Source of the DNA: G965247475 sp965247475
Lineage (GTDB): Bacteria > Chloroflexota > UBA11872
Length of the DNA: 64,000 bases
Assembly (NCBI GenBank): GCA_965247475.1
Contig: OZ252016.1
Location: 434,001 to 498,000 of the forward strand
Direction: 5' to 3'
Position 1 is the stretch's first letter, and each line of letters begins with the position of its first letter. Below the pieces are notes generated by a model, which was given only the letters and a program-made list of their open reading frames with translations, was not told the DNA's origin and made no database searches. The translations under genes were made by a program, and so were the position numbers. Below, piece after piece: positions 17,790 to 26,228 of this stretch.

Positions 17790-18008
17790 TCGCTGGCGCG
17801 AACCACGTTGCTCACTGCGCAGGCGTATGCGCGACTGATGGGCGCCCGTGAGGTATTGCCTACCCATCACACGGACTGCGGAATCTTGACTCCCGGCGAT
17901 GACGATGCCAAGGGCGCTATCCGAGCCGTTATAGGGCCTCGTCCGGCGTTTCCACCTGAAGCGTTCAGAGACCTCGAAGTCGGTGGTTCGTTTGCAAATC
18001 AGCGATGA
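17790..18008 (+). pseudogene. Beta-carbonic anhydrase fragment
   Basis: The frame contains TLLTAQAYARLMGAREV and HHTDCG, matching the second zinc-site block (H-x-x-C) of beta-carbonic anhydrases, then PAFPPEAFRDLE, which matches the following helix. The first zinc-ligand block (CMDAR) is absent, as is the C-terminus. No complete gene can be built around it. It is probably a relic. Confidence 0.55.
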
Positions 18009-18264
18009 TCTTCTTCGCGAGACGTTCTGGAACCACTACCCCAACCATATTCTCTGAGCTAGGTTTCGAATACGCGTTGTAGTCCCACGGGTAGATCGAG
18101 GAGACGATTGTGTATGGTAGACGAACGGCTGGGTAGCTACCTGGAGTCGCGGGTATTGGAGCTGAGGTTGTTATCAACTTGTGGAGGTGTGGTGGGCTAG
18201 TCGCGCTGGCTCGTTGTGGCGTTGGGATAACTTCGTGTCGCGGGAATCGCTCGGCGCTGTTGGC

Positions 18265-19005
18265 CTACTCCGCGTTGGCTGCCTGCTCGGAGCTGGCTCT
18301 GCCCAGAAATACCTGGGCGAGGATGTCAGTGTTGCGGACCGATTCCGGAGTGCCGTCGTGCACGACGCGGCCCATGTCCAGGACATAGGCGCGGTCAACG
18401 ATGTCCAGAACGCCTTTGATGTTGTGCTCGACGACCAGAATAGTTGTCTTGAGCCTCTCGCTGATCTCAGCGACCTTTTGAAACACTTCCTTGACCACGA
18501 TGGGCGCCAAGCCCAGGGTGGGCTCATCGAGCAGCAGCACCTCCGGAGCGGCCATGAGTCCTCGGCCAAAGGCCAACATCTGTTGCTGGCCTCCGGACAT
18601 CTGGCTGGCGGGGTCGCGGCGTTTCTGATGCAGGATGGGGAAGAGCTCCATGACTGAATCCAACCGGCGCTCTTTCTCCGCCCTGTCGTTCAGATACAGA
18701 CAGCCCATCTCCAGGTTCTCTTCGATGGTGAGATGGGTGAACACGCGTCTCCCTTGAGGGACGAAGGCGATACCCTGTTTCACGATCTCGTGGGTAGCCG
18801 CGACCAGCGGTTCTTGACGCCAGTAGATATTCCCGGTGACCACGGGCGCCAGTCCCATAACAGCTTTGAGGACGGTGGATTTCCCGGCGCCGTTGGGACC
18901 CATCACCGCCACGACTTCGCCCTTGTGGACCCCTAGAGATATCTCGTTCAGGGCTCGTACAGCCCCATAGCGTACGGAGATGTCGACCATCTCGAGGAGC
19001 ATCAT
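18265..19005 (-). CDS. livF: Branched-chain amino-acid/amide ABC transporter ATP-binding protein LivF
   Basis: A 246-residue ABC ATPase with GPNGAGKST (Walker A), FVPQGRRVFTHLTIEEN (Q-loop and the VF..LT signature common in LivF), MSGGQQQ (signature), VLLLDEPTLGLAP (Walker B) and VEHN (H-switch). As one of two nucleotide-binding subunits of the Liv/HAAT importer it powers uptake at the cytoplasmic face. It is the last gene of the operon, 18 bp after livG. Its length is normal for LivF. Confidence 0.92.
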   Translation of the reverse strand: MMLLEMVDISVRYGAVRALNEISLGVHKGEVVAVMGPNGAGKSTVLKAVMGLAPVVTGNIYWRQEPLVAATHEIVKQGIAFVPQGRRVFTHLTIEENLEMGCLYLNDRAEKERRLDSVMELFPILHQKRRDPASQMSGGQQQMLAFGRGLMAAPEVLLLDEPTLGLAPIVVKEVFQKVAEISERLKTTILVVEHNIKGVLDIVDRAYVLDMGRVVHDGTPESVRNTDILAQVFLGRASSEQAANAE

Positions 19006-19023
19006 TCCAGCCTGTCACCCATG

Positions 19024-19779
19024 CTAGTTGCCCAAGTAGGCGTCTACGACGTTCGATCGGCCTAGCACTTCGTCGACCTCCCCCACGGCGAGGAGGGTGC
19101 CGCTGTCCAGGACAAAGATATGGTCTGACAGCTCTCGAACAATGTCCATGTTGTGGGAGACAAACACGATGGTTCGTCCCTGCTCCCGCATGTCTTTCAA
19201 TATGGCCTTGACTCTTTCCAACATCCGGGGAAAGAGACCGGCGAAGGGTTCGTCAAACAGGTATATGTCCACGTCCAACGCCATCGCGCGCCCGATCTCC
19301 AGTAGCTTCCGCTGGCCGTATGACAGATCTTGGGCCATTGCATCCCGCTTCTCCCACAAGCCGACACTCTGCAGAATACTCTGTGCTTTCTCTTTATGGC
19401 GGGGTTTCGTTCGTTCTAGGAGTGATGGAAATAGGCGGCGATCCGTCAATACCACCATGATGTTATCCCATACGCTGATCTGATCGAAGAGCCTCACCTC
19501 CTGGAAGGTCCTCGTGATACCGTGGTCCGGCGTCTCGTGTGCCTTCAGGATACGGAGCCCGACGCGGTCGATAATTACAATGCCTCCGTCAAGGGGCAGC
19601 ATCCCGCTTAGCAGGTGAATGAGAGTCGACTTCCCGGATCCGTTTGGCCCTACGATGCAGGTTATCCATTCGCGGAAGATGGACATAGAGAGCCGGTCCA
19701 CGGCTTTAACCGCACCGAAGTGCTTTGATATCTCCTTCGTCTCCAGCGCGAAGACGCGGGGATCAACCTCAGTACTCAG
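19024..19779 (-). CDS. livG: Branched-chain amino-acid/amide ABC transporter ATP-binding protein LivG, CTG start
   Basis: The ABC ATPase has GPNGSGKST (Walker A), ITRTFQEVRLF (Q-loop, characteristic of LivG), LSYGQRKLLEIGRA (signature) and IYLFDEPFAGLFP (Walker B), then VSHNMD. The first standard start (GTG at 19701) would delete the N-terminal strand FALETKEISKHFGAVKAVD that aligns with LivG. Reading upstream, the frame begins at a CTG (19779-19777) that overlaps the livM stop as CTGA, with GGGAGGT seven bases before it. This gives 251 residues, the usual length. The CTG initiation is inferred from homology, the overlap and the strong ribosome binding site. Confidence 0.88.
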   Translation of the reverse strand: MSTEVDPRVFALETKEISKHFGAVKAVDRLSMSIFREWITCIVGPNGSGKSTLIHLLSGMLPLDGGIVIIDRVGLRILKAHETPDHGITRTFQEVRLFDQISVWDNIMVVLTDRRLFPSLLERTKPRHKEKAQSILQSVGLWEKRDAMAQDLSYGQRKLLEIGRAMALDVDIYLFDEPFAGLFPRMLERVKAILKDMREQGRTIVFVSHNMDIVRELSDHIFVLDSGTLLAVGEVDEVLGRSNVVDAYLGN

Positions 19780-20831
19780 AGCTTGTACCTCCCGACGAGG
19801 CCCTGGGGCCTGAACAGCATGAGCCCCACCAGCAGGACACCCAGGACGACCTGCCGAGCCTGACCGATGTACTCGGTAGGCAGGAACGGCAGGAAGCGCA
19901 TCCCCTCTTCAAGCAGGACGAATGTCATTGCGCCAAGCAAGGACCCCCAGATCGTGGCCAGTCCCCCGAGGATCACGATGGACACCAGGAGGATCGATTC
20001 CATCAGGAGGAAGGAATTGGGATCGATGAAGCTGGTCCAGCTACTAAACAGGGCGCCGGCCAGGCCCGCCATCATGGCGGAGATGACCCAAATGGCGAGC
20101 TTGTAGTGGGTTGTCTGGTAGCCAAAGACCTCAATGGCCTGCTCATCCTCCCGGATGGCGGTAAGCACGCGTCCGAACGACGAGGTCACGATGAACCAGG
20201 AGATCAGCATAACGAGCGCCAGGAAAATGAGGAGCAGGATCAGGAACTCAAATGCACCATCAAGAACCCACCCGCCTATTTGAGGCCTGGGTATCTCGTG
20301 AATGCCAAAAGCTCCCCTGGTTAGGCTGCGCCAATTTAGGAAGATGTTGAAGGAAATGATGGCGAATCCAAATGAGACGAGAACGTAGATATCGTCTCTA
20401 AACCGGTTGAATGCGACACCCACGACGATAGCCACCAATCCAGCTAAGGCCACGCTGACCGGCAGCGCGGCAAAGAAGGGCCAGCCGAAGGTGGGGATGG
20501 CTTCCGTGCGCAGCTGCTCGTACGAGGCGTTGGAGGTGAGAATCGCCATCGCGTACGCGCCGATACCGAAGAACCCGACATGCCCCACCGACAGCAGGCC
20601 GGTATAGCCCACCACCAGGTTCAGGCTGACTGCCAGAATCGCCCAGATAGCGAAGACTGTCCCCACGGTAATGGCGAAGCCGACGCCTTGCCACAGCATG
20701 AACGCCGCCGCCCAGGTGATGACGAGTAGGTTCGCCCACAGCTCTACATTGCCCCTGGCAAGCCGCCAAAGTTCACCGCGGTTGCGCGTTCGCCGCAGCA
20801 GGTTTCCGACGACCTGTGAGTCCATGACCAC
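19776..20831 (-). CDS. livM: Branched-chain amino-acid/amide ABC transporter permease LivM
   Basis: A 351-residue inner-membrane permease with about nine to ten hydrophobic helices. AVSLNLVVGYTGLLSVGHVGF is the family hallmark, and AIREDEQAIEVFGYQTTHYKL is the coupling loop for the ATPases. The GTG at 20831 is preferred because GAGGAAG lies seven bases upstream; an ATG at 20825 is six bases further in. The gene begins five bases after the end of livH and its stop overlaps the livG start, showing tight coupling. Confidence 0.9.
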   Translation of the reverse strand: MVMDSQVVGNLLRRTRNRGELWRLARGNVELWANLLVITWAAAFMLWQGVGFAITVGTVFAIWAILAVSLNLVVGYTGLLSVGHVGFFGIGAYAMAILTSNASYEQLRTEAIPTFGWPFFAALPVSVALAGLVAIVVGVAFNRFRDDIYVLVSFGFAIISFNIFLNWRSLTRGAFGIHEIPRPQIGGWVLDGAFEFLILLLIFLALVMLISWFIVTSSFGRVLTAIREDEQAIEVFGYQTTHYKLAIWVISAMMAGLAGALFSSWTSFIDPNSFLLMESILLVSIVILGGLATIWGSLLGAMTFVLLEEGMRFLPFLPTEYIGQARQVVLGVLLVGLMLFRPQGLVGRYKL

Positions 20832-20835
20832 GCGT

Positions 20836-22227
20836 CTACTTCCTCGGCAAAAGGCCCTGAGGCCAGAACGATAGGAAGATGATGAGGACGACGAACGAGA
20901 TGACGTCCTTCCATTCACCGGCCAGGTCCCAGATTCCGAACTGCTCGATCATGCCCAAGGCGAATCCGCCAATGATGGCCCCCTGGAGGTTCCCTATGCC
21001 GCCAATCACGGAGGCGATCCAGCCCTTCAATAGCAGCAGGAGACCCATCCTGGGCTGGATGGCGGTATCGTGGCCACTCAGCACTCCGGCCAAGGCGGCG
21101 TAGACCGCGCCTATGAAGAACACGACGGCGATGATGACCGTGGTGTTTATTCCGACCACTTTGGACACCTCTTCATCGTCCCCGATTGCCCGCACTGCTT
21201 TGCCAAAGGCGGTCTTCTTGAGTAGCAGCAGCAGGCCGAGAAAGCCGATGAGCGACACGCCGATCGTGAAGACGTTGAACCCCTTGATGCTCGCCTCGGC
21301 AATGGTCCAGGAATCGCCGCCGAAGGCCTCCGGCAGGGGACGGGGCGCGCTTCGAAATACAATTGTTGTGATAGCGGTGATAGCCAACAAGACGCCAAGC
21401 GAGGCAACGAGCATGATCAGGGGCGACTTGGATCGCTCGCGCAGGCGCACGTATAGACCTCGGTAGAGAGCCAGGCTCACGACCCCCGCCAGCAAGCACG
21501 ATACGCCCCAGCTCAAGTAGAGGCCGGATGACGGGGTGACTGCTACAAGGAAGCCGCAAAACGCGCCCAGGACTATTGCGACTGCGAATATCGAGAACAT
21601 TGGAATCTGGCTTTGGACGAGCGAAATTCTCCGGTAGCTTCGATACAGCACCCAGGCTGCCGTCACCGTCACCGTGAGACTGATCGCGGGGCTGATCAAG
21701 ACGTTGAGTTGCTCCGGACTGGCGAGCACCAGGCCCGTATAGACCCCAATCCCAAGAGACACGAGGCCTCCGAGGACGAGCAGCACCGTTGGATTGACAC
21801 GCGCCCGAAGCTGGCTGTGAAGAGTCACGTGGAGCGCCCAAGCAATAACGCCGGCAACGATTGCGGCAAAGAAGATATTTACGAAGGCATTATTTACGTC
21901 ATATCGACCGCCGAATACGTCTTGCGATCTCAGGTAGAAGACACCGTAGGCGCCCAGAGCAGCGGCCGCGCCGAAGTACAGGTCAAAGAACCAGACCGTG
22001 CTGTAGACCAGGGTGAAGCCCATGGCCAGCAGGGCGTAGACGGCGCCCACGGCCAGGCCGTTGAAGGCGAACTGCAGAGCTTGGTCCGGCGACTGGCCGA
22101 TCTTCCAGCCGATATAAGCTGCGACCGCTAGAGTCAGTACAGTTGCTATCAACCGGCCATTTTGATCACGATATCTAAGCAAACGGGCCGCCGACGCGAA
22201 CCGCCTTAGATCAGTTCCCATTGACAT
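20836..22227 (-). CDS. livH: LivH-type permease with a large internal membrane insertion
   Basis: LivH features are present: FNGLAVGAVYALLAMGFTLV near residue 55 and, after a long gap, LYRGLYVRLRERSKSPLIML, AIGDDEEVSKVVGINTTVI (coupling loop) and GIGNLQGAIIGGFALGMIEQ. The protein is 463 residues, whereas LivH is usually about 290-310. The extra 135-150 residues lie between about residues 101 and 235 and contain four additional hydrophobic segments (about 113-133, 147-169, 180-196 and 209-230). There is also an N-terminal extension with one helix. The insertion should alter the membrane topology; its role is unknown. Confidence 0.85.
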   Translation of the reverse strand: MSMGTDLRRFASAARLLRYRDQNGRLIATVLTLAVAAYIGWKIGQSPDQALQFAFNGLAVGAVYALLAMGFTLVYSTVWFFDLYFGAAAALGAYGVFYLRSQDVFGGRYDVNNAFVNIFFAAIVAGVIAWALHVTLHSQLRARVNPTVLLVLGGLVSLGIGVYTGLVLASPEQLNVLISPAISLTVTVTAAWVLYRSYRRISLVQSQIPMFSIFAVAIVLGAFCGFLVAVTPSSGLYLSWGVSCLLAGVVSLALYRGLYVRLRERSKSPLIMLVASLGVLLAITAITTIVFRSAPRPLPEAFGGDSWTIAEASIKGFNVFTIGVSLIGFLGLLLLLKKTAFGKAVRAIGDDEEVSKVVGINTTVIIAVVFFIGAVYAALAGVLSGHDTAIQPRMGLLLLLKGWIASVIGGIGNLQGAIIGGFALGMIEQFGIWDLAGEWKDVISFVVLIIFLSFWPQGLLPRK

Positions 22228-22303
22228 AGGGGCCGACGACTTGACCCATCAGCATCCATTTTGAACCCTGCAAGGGGCTCGCCGTCTTTGTTGACAGTGT
22301 GGT

Positions 22304-22334
22304 GGAGTTGGCCCGGAGCATCCGGACCAACTCC
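22304..22334 (-). terminator. Intercistronic hairpin between livK and livH
   Basis: GGAGTTGG pairs with CCAACTCC and an inner CCGG pairs with CCGG around the loop AGCAT, with one C-A mismatch between the two stems. It lies just after the livK stop in the direction of transcription and has no following T-run. Such hairpins commonly stabilise the upstream binding-protein message or attenuate the permease genes. Confidence 0.55.
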
Positions 22335-22361
22335 GCGAGCGTTGCGGCGGCTGCTATAACG

Positions 22362-23543
22362 TTACTCGCTCGGTGCGGGTCCCAATACCTTGTAGCCCTG
22401 GTTTTCCTCTGTCCTCTCGGCTGCCGGCAGAACCTCTACGAGCACGTTGGAGGGACCCACAACCTCGCCGTTCTGGTCGAAGCTGTAGTTGTCTCCAATA
22501 GCGCCGCTCCAGGTGATCTCATACAGACAGTCTCTGAATCCGTCCGCATCCTGGTCGTCGTTGGTCTTCTTGAGGCACTCCGCGGAGATGTAGACGTCAT
22601 CATATGCGGACCCCAGGAACCAGGGCAGAGTGACGTAGCCGTAGCGAGACCTGAAGCGGGCCAGAAAGTCCTTACCTGTGGCGCTCAACAAATCTGGGCT
22701 GGGGATGATGCCTTTCATGCCGGTAGCGGCGTCGCCTGCGATATCCAGAGCGGTTGTCCCAGTAGCCACGGATTCTGCGTAGATTTTGCCTTGGTAGCCC
22801 AGCTCGCGGGCCTGCTTAACGATGGTGCCGCCGGTGAACTCCGACTGAGGGGCGATGTGGAGTCCGTCCGGGTTCGCGCCGAGGAGCTTTGTCAGCTGAC
22901 TCCTGAAGTCGGTGACGTCGGATGCGTAACGCTCCTCGCCGATCACCTGCCCGCCCCGTTCTTCGAACTGCTTGACTGTGGTCCGCCTCACACCCTCGGC
23001 ATAGTCGGTTGACTCGGTGATGGTGGCCAGCTTGCGGACCCCGTCGGCCCAGAGCACGTTGCCGGTGTCAATTCCCAGCTGATTGTCGTTTATCGCGGTC
23101 CGGAAGATGTAGTCCCCGGCCTCGGCGATGTCCGGGCTGGTTGCCGACGCTGAGAAGAGGATCACACCCTCTTCCTCGGCCAGGGGCGCGGCGCCAAGCA
23201 TGGCGCCGCTGCAGGAGGTCCCGAGGATGATCTTCACCCCGTCCACCTCGGTCAGCTTCTTGTAGGCCGTAATCGAGTCCTGGGCGCTGCATTTCGAGTC
23301 TTCGACGATGAGCTCCAGCATGCGGCCGTTGACGCCGCCCGCGGCGTTGATCTCGTCCACGGCCATCTGCTTGGCCTGAACGATCACCGTGCCATAGGTC
23401 TCACCAGGGCCGGTGACCGAGTCCATCGCGCCAATTCTGAAAGGGGCCGCGGTCTCTTCTGCACTTTCACCGCACGCCATAACCGCCAGCGCAAGAATCG
23501 CCAGCAAACCTAGCGAGGCCGCCCATTTCTTCCGTGCAGACAC
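22362..23543 (-). CDS. livK: Branched-chain amino-acid/amide ABC transporter substrate-binding lipoprotein LivK
   Basis: A 393-residue type I periplasmic binding protein. The N-terminus has basic residues (SARKKW), a hydrophobic core and the lipobox LAVMAC, so it is a lipid-anchored protein. The Leu/Ile/Val-binding fold is evident from FRIGAMDSVTGPG, AVDEINAAGGVNGR, VKIILGTSCSGAMLG, SASATSPDI and DNQLG. The GTG at 23543 is chosen because GATGAGG precedes it by about six bases and the signal peptide follows directly. It is the first gene of the liv operon and likely sets its specificity. Confidence 0.9.
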   Translation of the reverse strand: MSARKKWAASLGLLAILALAVMACGESAEETAAPFRIGAMDSVTGPGETYGTVIVQAKQMAVDEINAAGGVNGRMLELIVEDSKCSAQDSITAYKKLTEVDGVKIILGTSCSGAMLGAAPLAEEEGVILFSASATSPDIAEAGDYIFRTAINDNQLGIDTGNVLWADGVRKLATITESTDYAEGVRRTTVKQFEERGGQVIGEERYASDVTDFRSQLTKLLGANPDGLHIAPQSEFTGGTIVKQARELGYQGKIYAESVATGTTALDIAGDAATGMKGIIPSPDLLSATGKDFLARFRSRYGYVTLPWFLGSAYDDVYISAECLKKTNDDQDADGFRDCLYEITWSGAIGDNYSFDQNGEVVGPSNVLVEVLPAAERTEENQGYKVLGPAPSE

Positions 23544-23887
23544 GATAACCTCATCCCCTCTGCTTGACGCCCGACGCGATGATCGTCGGCATTTGCGCCG
23601 CCTGTCAAACAACTCCTGCAACCACCGCGACGAGGCCGGCATCGGATGAAGCAGGCCCTTTCCGGCAGTGTCAAGAACGCGGCGAAACGCGAGTTCCGTC
23701 TCGCCGATTGCAACAACGAAGTCCCGACGTGTACGGAAGTAACTAGCGGTGTACGGCGCTCATCCACTCCAGATATCGAGAATCTCCTCCAAATAGTCCG
23801 GCCGCGGCCGTCGAGTCTCGCCGCGTGCCAACCACGGCCATGGAAGTATAGCTACGCTTGTGAGGCCACCGCCGCCGTGAGGAGTCG
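23544..23887 (+). other. Divergent intergenic region of the liv operon and the M14-like gene
   Basis: This 344-bp gap separates livK (leftwards) from the peptidase-like gene (rightwards) and must hold both promoters. TATAGC near 23847 is a weak -10 candidate for the rightward gene and GAGGAG at 23880 is its ribosome binding site. No operator palindrome or convincing small gene was seen. Confidence 0.4.
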
Positions 23888-24676
23888 ATGCAGCAACCCG
23901 CCGGCTATGACGAGCTCGTCGCGCGGGTCACCGCGGCATCCGACGCGCCGTACCTCACGTTGACCCGACACCCGGTCGCCGAGCTTGGCCTTGATCTGCT
24001 GCGGGTGGACGTGGCGCCGCGGGATCCGGCAATCGCGCACGTTGGGTTGCTTGCGGGTGTCCACGGCGACGAGCCCGCCGGCGTGCTATCCGTGCTGGAG
24101 TTCCTCGAAGAGCATCGCTGGGCGAACCACCCGGCGATTGCCTTCAGCGTCTTCCCCTGTCTGAATCCCACCGGCTTTGCGCGTGGGACCCGCGAGAACG
24201 CGGACGGGGTAGACATCAACCGTCAGTACGCGCGCGACGACGTGCCTGAAGTTCGCGTGCTGCGAGCCATGGTCAAGCACGACGCCTTCGACGCCTTTGT
24301 TGACGCCCACGAGGACCCTGAGGAAGATGGGTTCTACGTCTACGCCTTTCTCGAAGATCGCTCGTGGCACCCCGCGATCGTCCAAGCGGTGGCCCTCCGT
24401 GGGCCGGTCACGGGCAAGTCGGAGGTTGACGAGACTCCGGTCGCGGACGGTCTGATTACGGTCGGCGAAGGTAGAACGCAGGACGAGGCGTTTCAGGAGT
24501 ACATGGCGGACGGCGAGTGGCCACTCCCCTTCTACCTGTATTCACGCGGCATGCGGTCGGGCATGACGACCGAGACGCCGGGACAGATTGAGCTGTCGGC
24601 AAGGGTGGCCATGCAGCATGCCGCGCGAGACCGCCTGGTCGAGCTGCTCGGTGCTGCCCGCGGCGCGGCGCCCTAG
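23888..24676 (+). CDS. M14 family zinc carboxypeptidase/aspartoacylase-like protein
   Basis: The 262-residue protein shows the zinc-site pattern of the M14 succinylglutamate desuccinylase/aspartoacylase branch: HGDE (H59, E62) and, after the ENADGVDINRQ segment with its substrate-binding Arg, VDAHED (H141). TTETPG near the C-terminus supplies the likely catalytic Glu (E229). There is no signal peptide, so it should act in the cytoplasm on an amide or acyl-amino acid. The start ATG has GAGGAG about seven bases upstream. The gene is divergent from the liv importer, which could supply its substrate; that link is inference. Confidence 0.75.
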   Translation: MQQPAGYDELVARVTAASDAPYLTLTRHPVAELGLDLLRVDVAPRDPAIAHVGLLAGVHGDEPAGVLSVLEFLEEHRWANHPAIAFSVFPCLNPTGFARGTRENADGVDINRQYARDDVPEVRVLRAMVKHDAFDAFVDAHEDPEEDGFYVYAFLEDRSWHPAIVQAVALRGPVTGKSEVDETPVADGLITVGEGRTQDEAFQEYMADGEWPLPFYLYSRGMRSGMTTETPGQIELSARVAMQHAARDRLVELLGAARGAAP

Positions 24677-24993
24677 CCGGCGCGCTCGATGCGACGACCG
24701 GACCCCTCGCTGCCTGTTCCGTGCTACGCGTGCGGGGCGTCGCACGATCTCCTCATGACAACGCGCCGCTTTCCAACCATCGATGTGCGCGCCCGCGTCG
24801 GCGCGCCAGGACACTCGGGCAGCGTCGCGGAACACGCCGTCCGCATCGAGATCGCACGGTCCGACGGCTGACCGATCACCCGGGGTCTATCACTAGGTAT
24901 ACATGGCCGCTCGTTCAGGAGCCCGCCTTGCCAGACGGCAATTGCGCGGCTCGGTATCCTGCCTCCAATCGACCCGACGCTTCGAGGCCGCCC
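24677..24993 (+). other. Intergenic region before the enolase-superfamily gene
   Basis: This 317-bp gap contains a -10-like TATCCT at 24955-24960, 33 bases before the next start. A 60-codon open frame at 24689-24871 with a CYAC pair has no recognisable homology or ribosome binding site, so it is not called as a gene. Confidence 0.35.
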
Positions 24994-26136
24994 ATGCGCA
25001 TTGAGGACGTCCGCACCTACGAGATCTCCTACGAGCGCCGCAACCTCCAGGTCGTGCACATCACGACCGACGAAGGCCTGGACGGCGTCGGGGAGGCGGG
25101 GCTCAACAACAGCCACCTCGCGGTAGCGGGCGCGGTGGCGCACTTTCGGGACCAGTTGATCGGGGAGGATGCCAGCCGGATCGAGCATTTCTGGCAACAC
25201 CTGCACCGGGGGACGTTCTTCCGCGGAGGCGTCGTATTTGCGGCCGCGCTGAGCGCGATCGACATCGCGCTGTGGGATCTGCAGGCGAAAGCCTTGGGGG
25301 TGCCGCTGTACCGGCTCTTCGGCGGACGGGTTCGGGACAAAGTCCGGACCTACCGGCATCTGCATCAGCCGCTCGGGGTGCGGCTGGAAGACCTGGCGGC
25401 GGACGCGAAGGCGAAGGTTGCGGCCGGCGATCAGGTCATCCGCATGCACGTGTCGGAGACGGGGCTAAACGAGTTCGAGCAGACGCCGGCGGTGAACCGG
25501 GCGATCGAGGAGTTCGCGGCGGTGCGGGAAGCGGTGGGGCCGGACGTTGATGTCGTGATCGACGCGCACCAGCGGCTGACGCCGCCGGCGGCGCGGCGGC
25601 TGTGCCGGCAGCTGGAGCCGTACGACCCGTATTTCGTGGAAGACCCGATCCGATCGGACAGCCCGGACCTGCTGCGGGAGCTGCGGGGGCAGACGGCGGT
25701 GCCGCTGGCGGTGGGGGAGCAATTCGCGACCAAGTGGCTGTTTCGGGAAGTGATCGAGCGGGAGCTGGCGGACTATCTGCGGGTGGACGTGTGTTTGGCG
25801 GGGGGCCTGACGGAGGCGCGCAAGATCGCGGGGTGGGCGGAGACGCACTTCATCGAGATGGCGCCGCACAACCCGTTGGGCCCGGTCTGCACGGCGGCGA
25901 GCCTGCAGCTGGCGCTGGCGACGCCGAACCTCGGGGTGCTGGAGCTGCCGTACCCGCCCGGGTACCTGACCGACGTCTTTCCGCGGCAAGTGCCGTACGA
26001 GGCGGGCTACGCGTATCCGCCCGAGGCGCCGGGTCATGGGGTGACGTTCGATCCGGAAGCGGCGGCCCAGTACCCATTCGAACGCAGGCAGGCAACTCGG
26101 TTCCACCGCAAGGACGGCTCGTTCACCGATCACTAG
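24994..26136 (+). CDS. Mandelate racemase/muconate lactonizing enzyme family (sugar acid dehydratase-like)
   Basis: The 380-residue enolase-superfamily protein has an N-terminal capping domain and a TIM barrel. The metal-binding acids are D190 in VVIDAHQR, E216 in FVEDPI and E242 in AVGEQF; H192 and the His in APHNPLGP are probable acid/base residues. The latter motif and the length resemble galactonate- and mannonate-dehydratase type members. It likely dehydrates a sugar acid or related polyol acid in the cytoplasm. The start is the ATG giving the MRIEDVRTYE capping-domain strand. Codon use is like its neighbours. Exact substrate unresolved. Confidence 0.85.
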   Translation: MRIEDVRTYEISYERRNLQVVHITTDEGLDGVGEAGLNNSHLAVAGAVAHFRDQLIGEDASRIEHFWQHLHRGTFFRGGVVFAAALSAIDIALWDLQAKALGVPLYRLFGGRVRDKVRTYRHLHQPLGVRLEDLAADAKAKVAAGDQVIRMHVSETGLNEFEQTPAVNRAIEEFAAVREAVGPDVDVVIDAHQRLTPPAARRLCRQLEPYDPYFVEDPIRSDSPDLLRELRGQTAVPLAVGEQFATKWLFREVIERELADYLRVDVCLAGGLTEARKIAGWAETHFIEMAPHNPLGPVCTAASLQLALATPNLGVLELPYPPGYLTDVFPRQVPYEAGYAYPPEAPGHGVTFDPEAAAQYPFERRQATRFHRKDGSFTDH

Positions 26137-26228
26137 CGCCGCCCCGCCGCCCGAGCCCGGGGCGTATCCTGTGCGGGTCTCAGGACCTGCCGGCCTGGCG
26201 AGTTTCTGGCGGAAGAAAGAGGCATGAC

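Noticed and set aside
17598..18008. Complete carbonic anhydrase gene
   Set aside because: The first zinc-ligand block and the C-terminus are absent; only the HTDCG region and the next helix are recognisable.
24689..24871. Small 60-codon protein with a CYAC pair
   Set aside because: No homology, no ribosome binding site and a position in a presumed promoter region.
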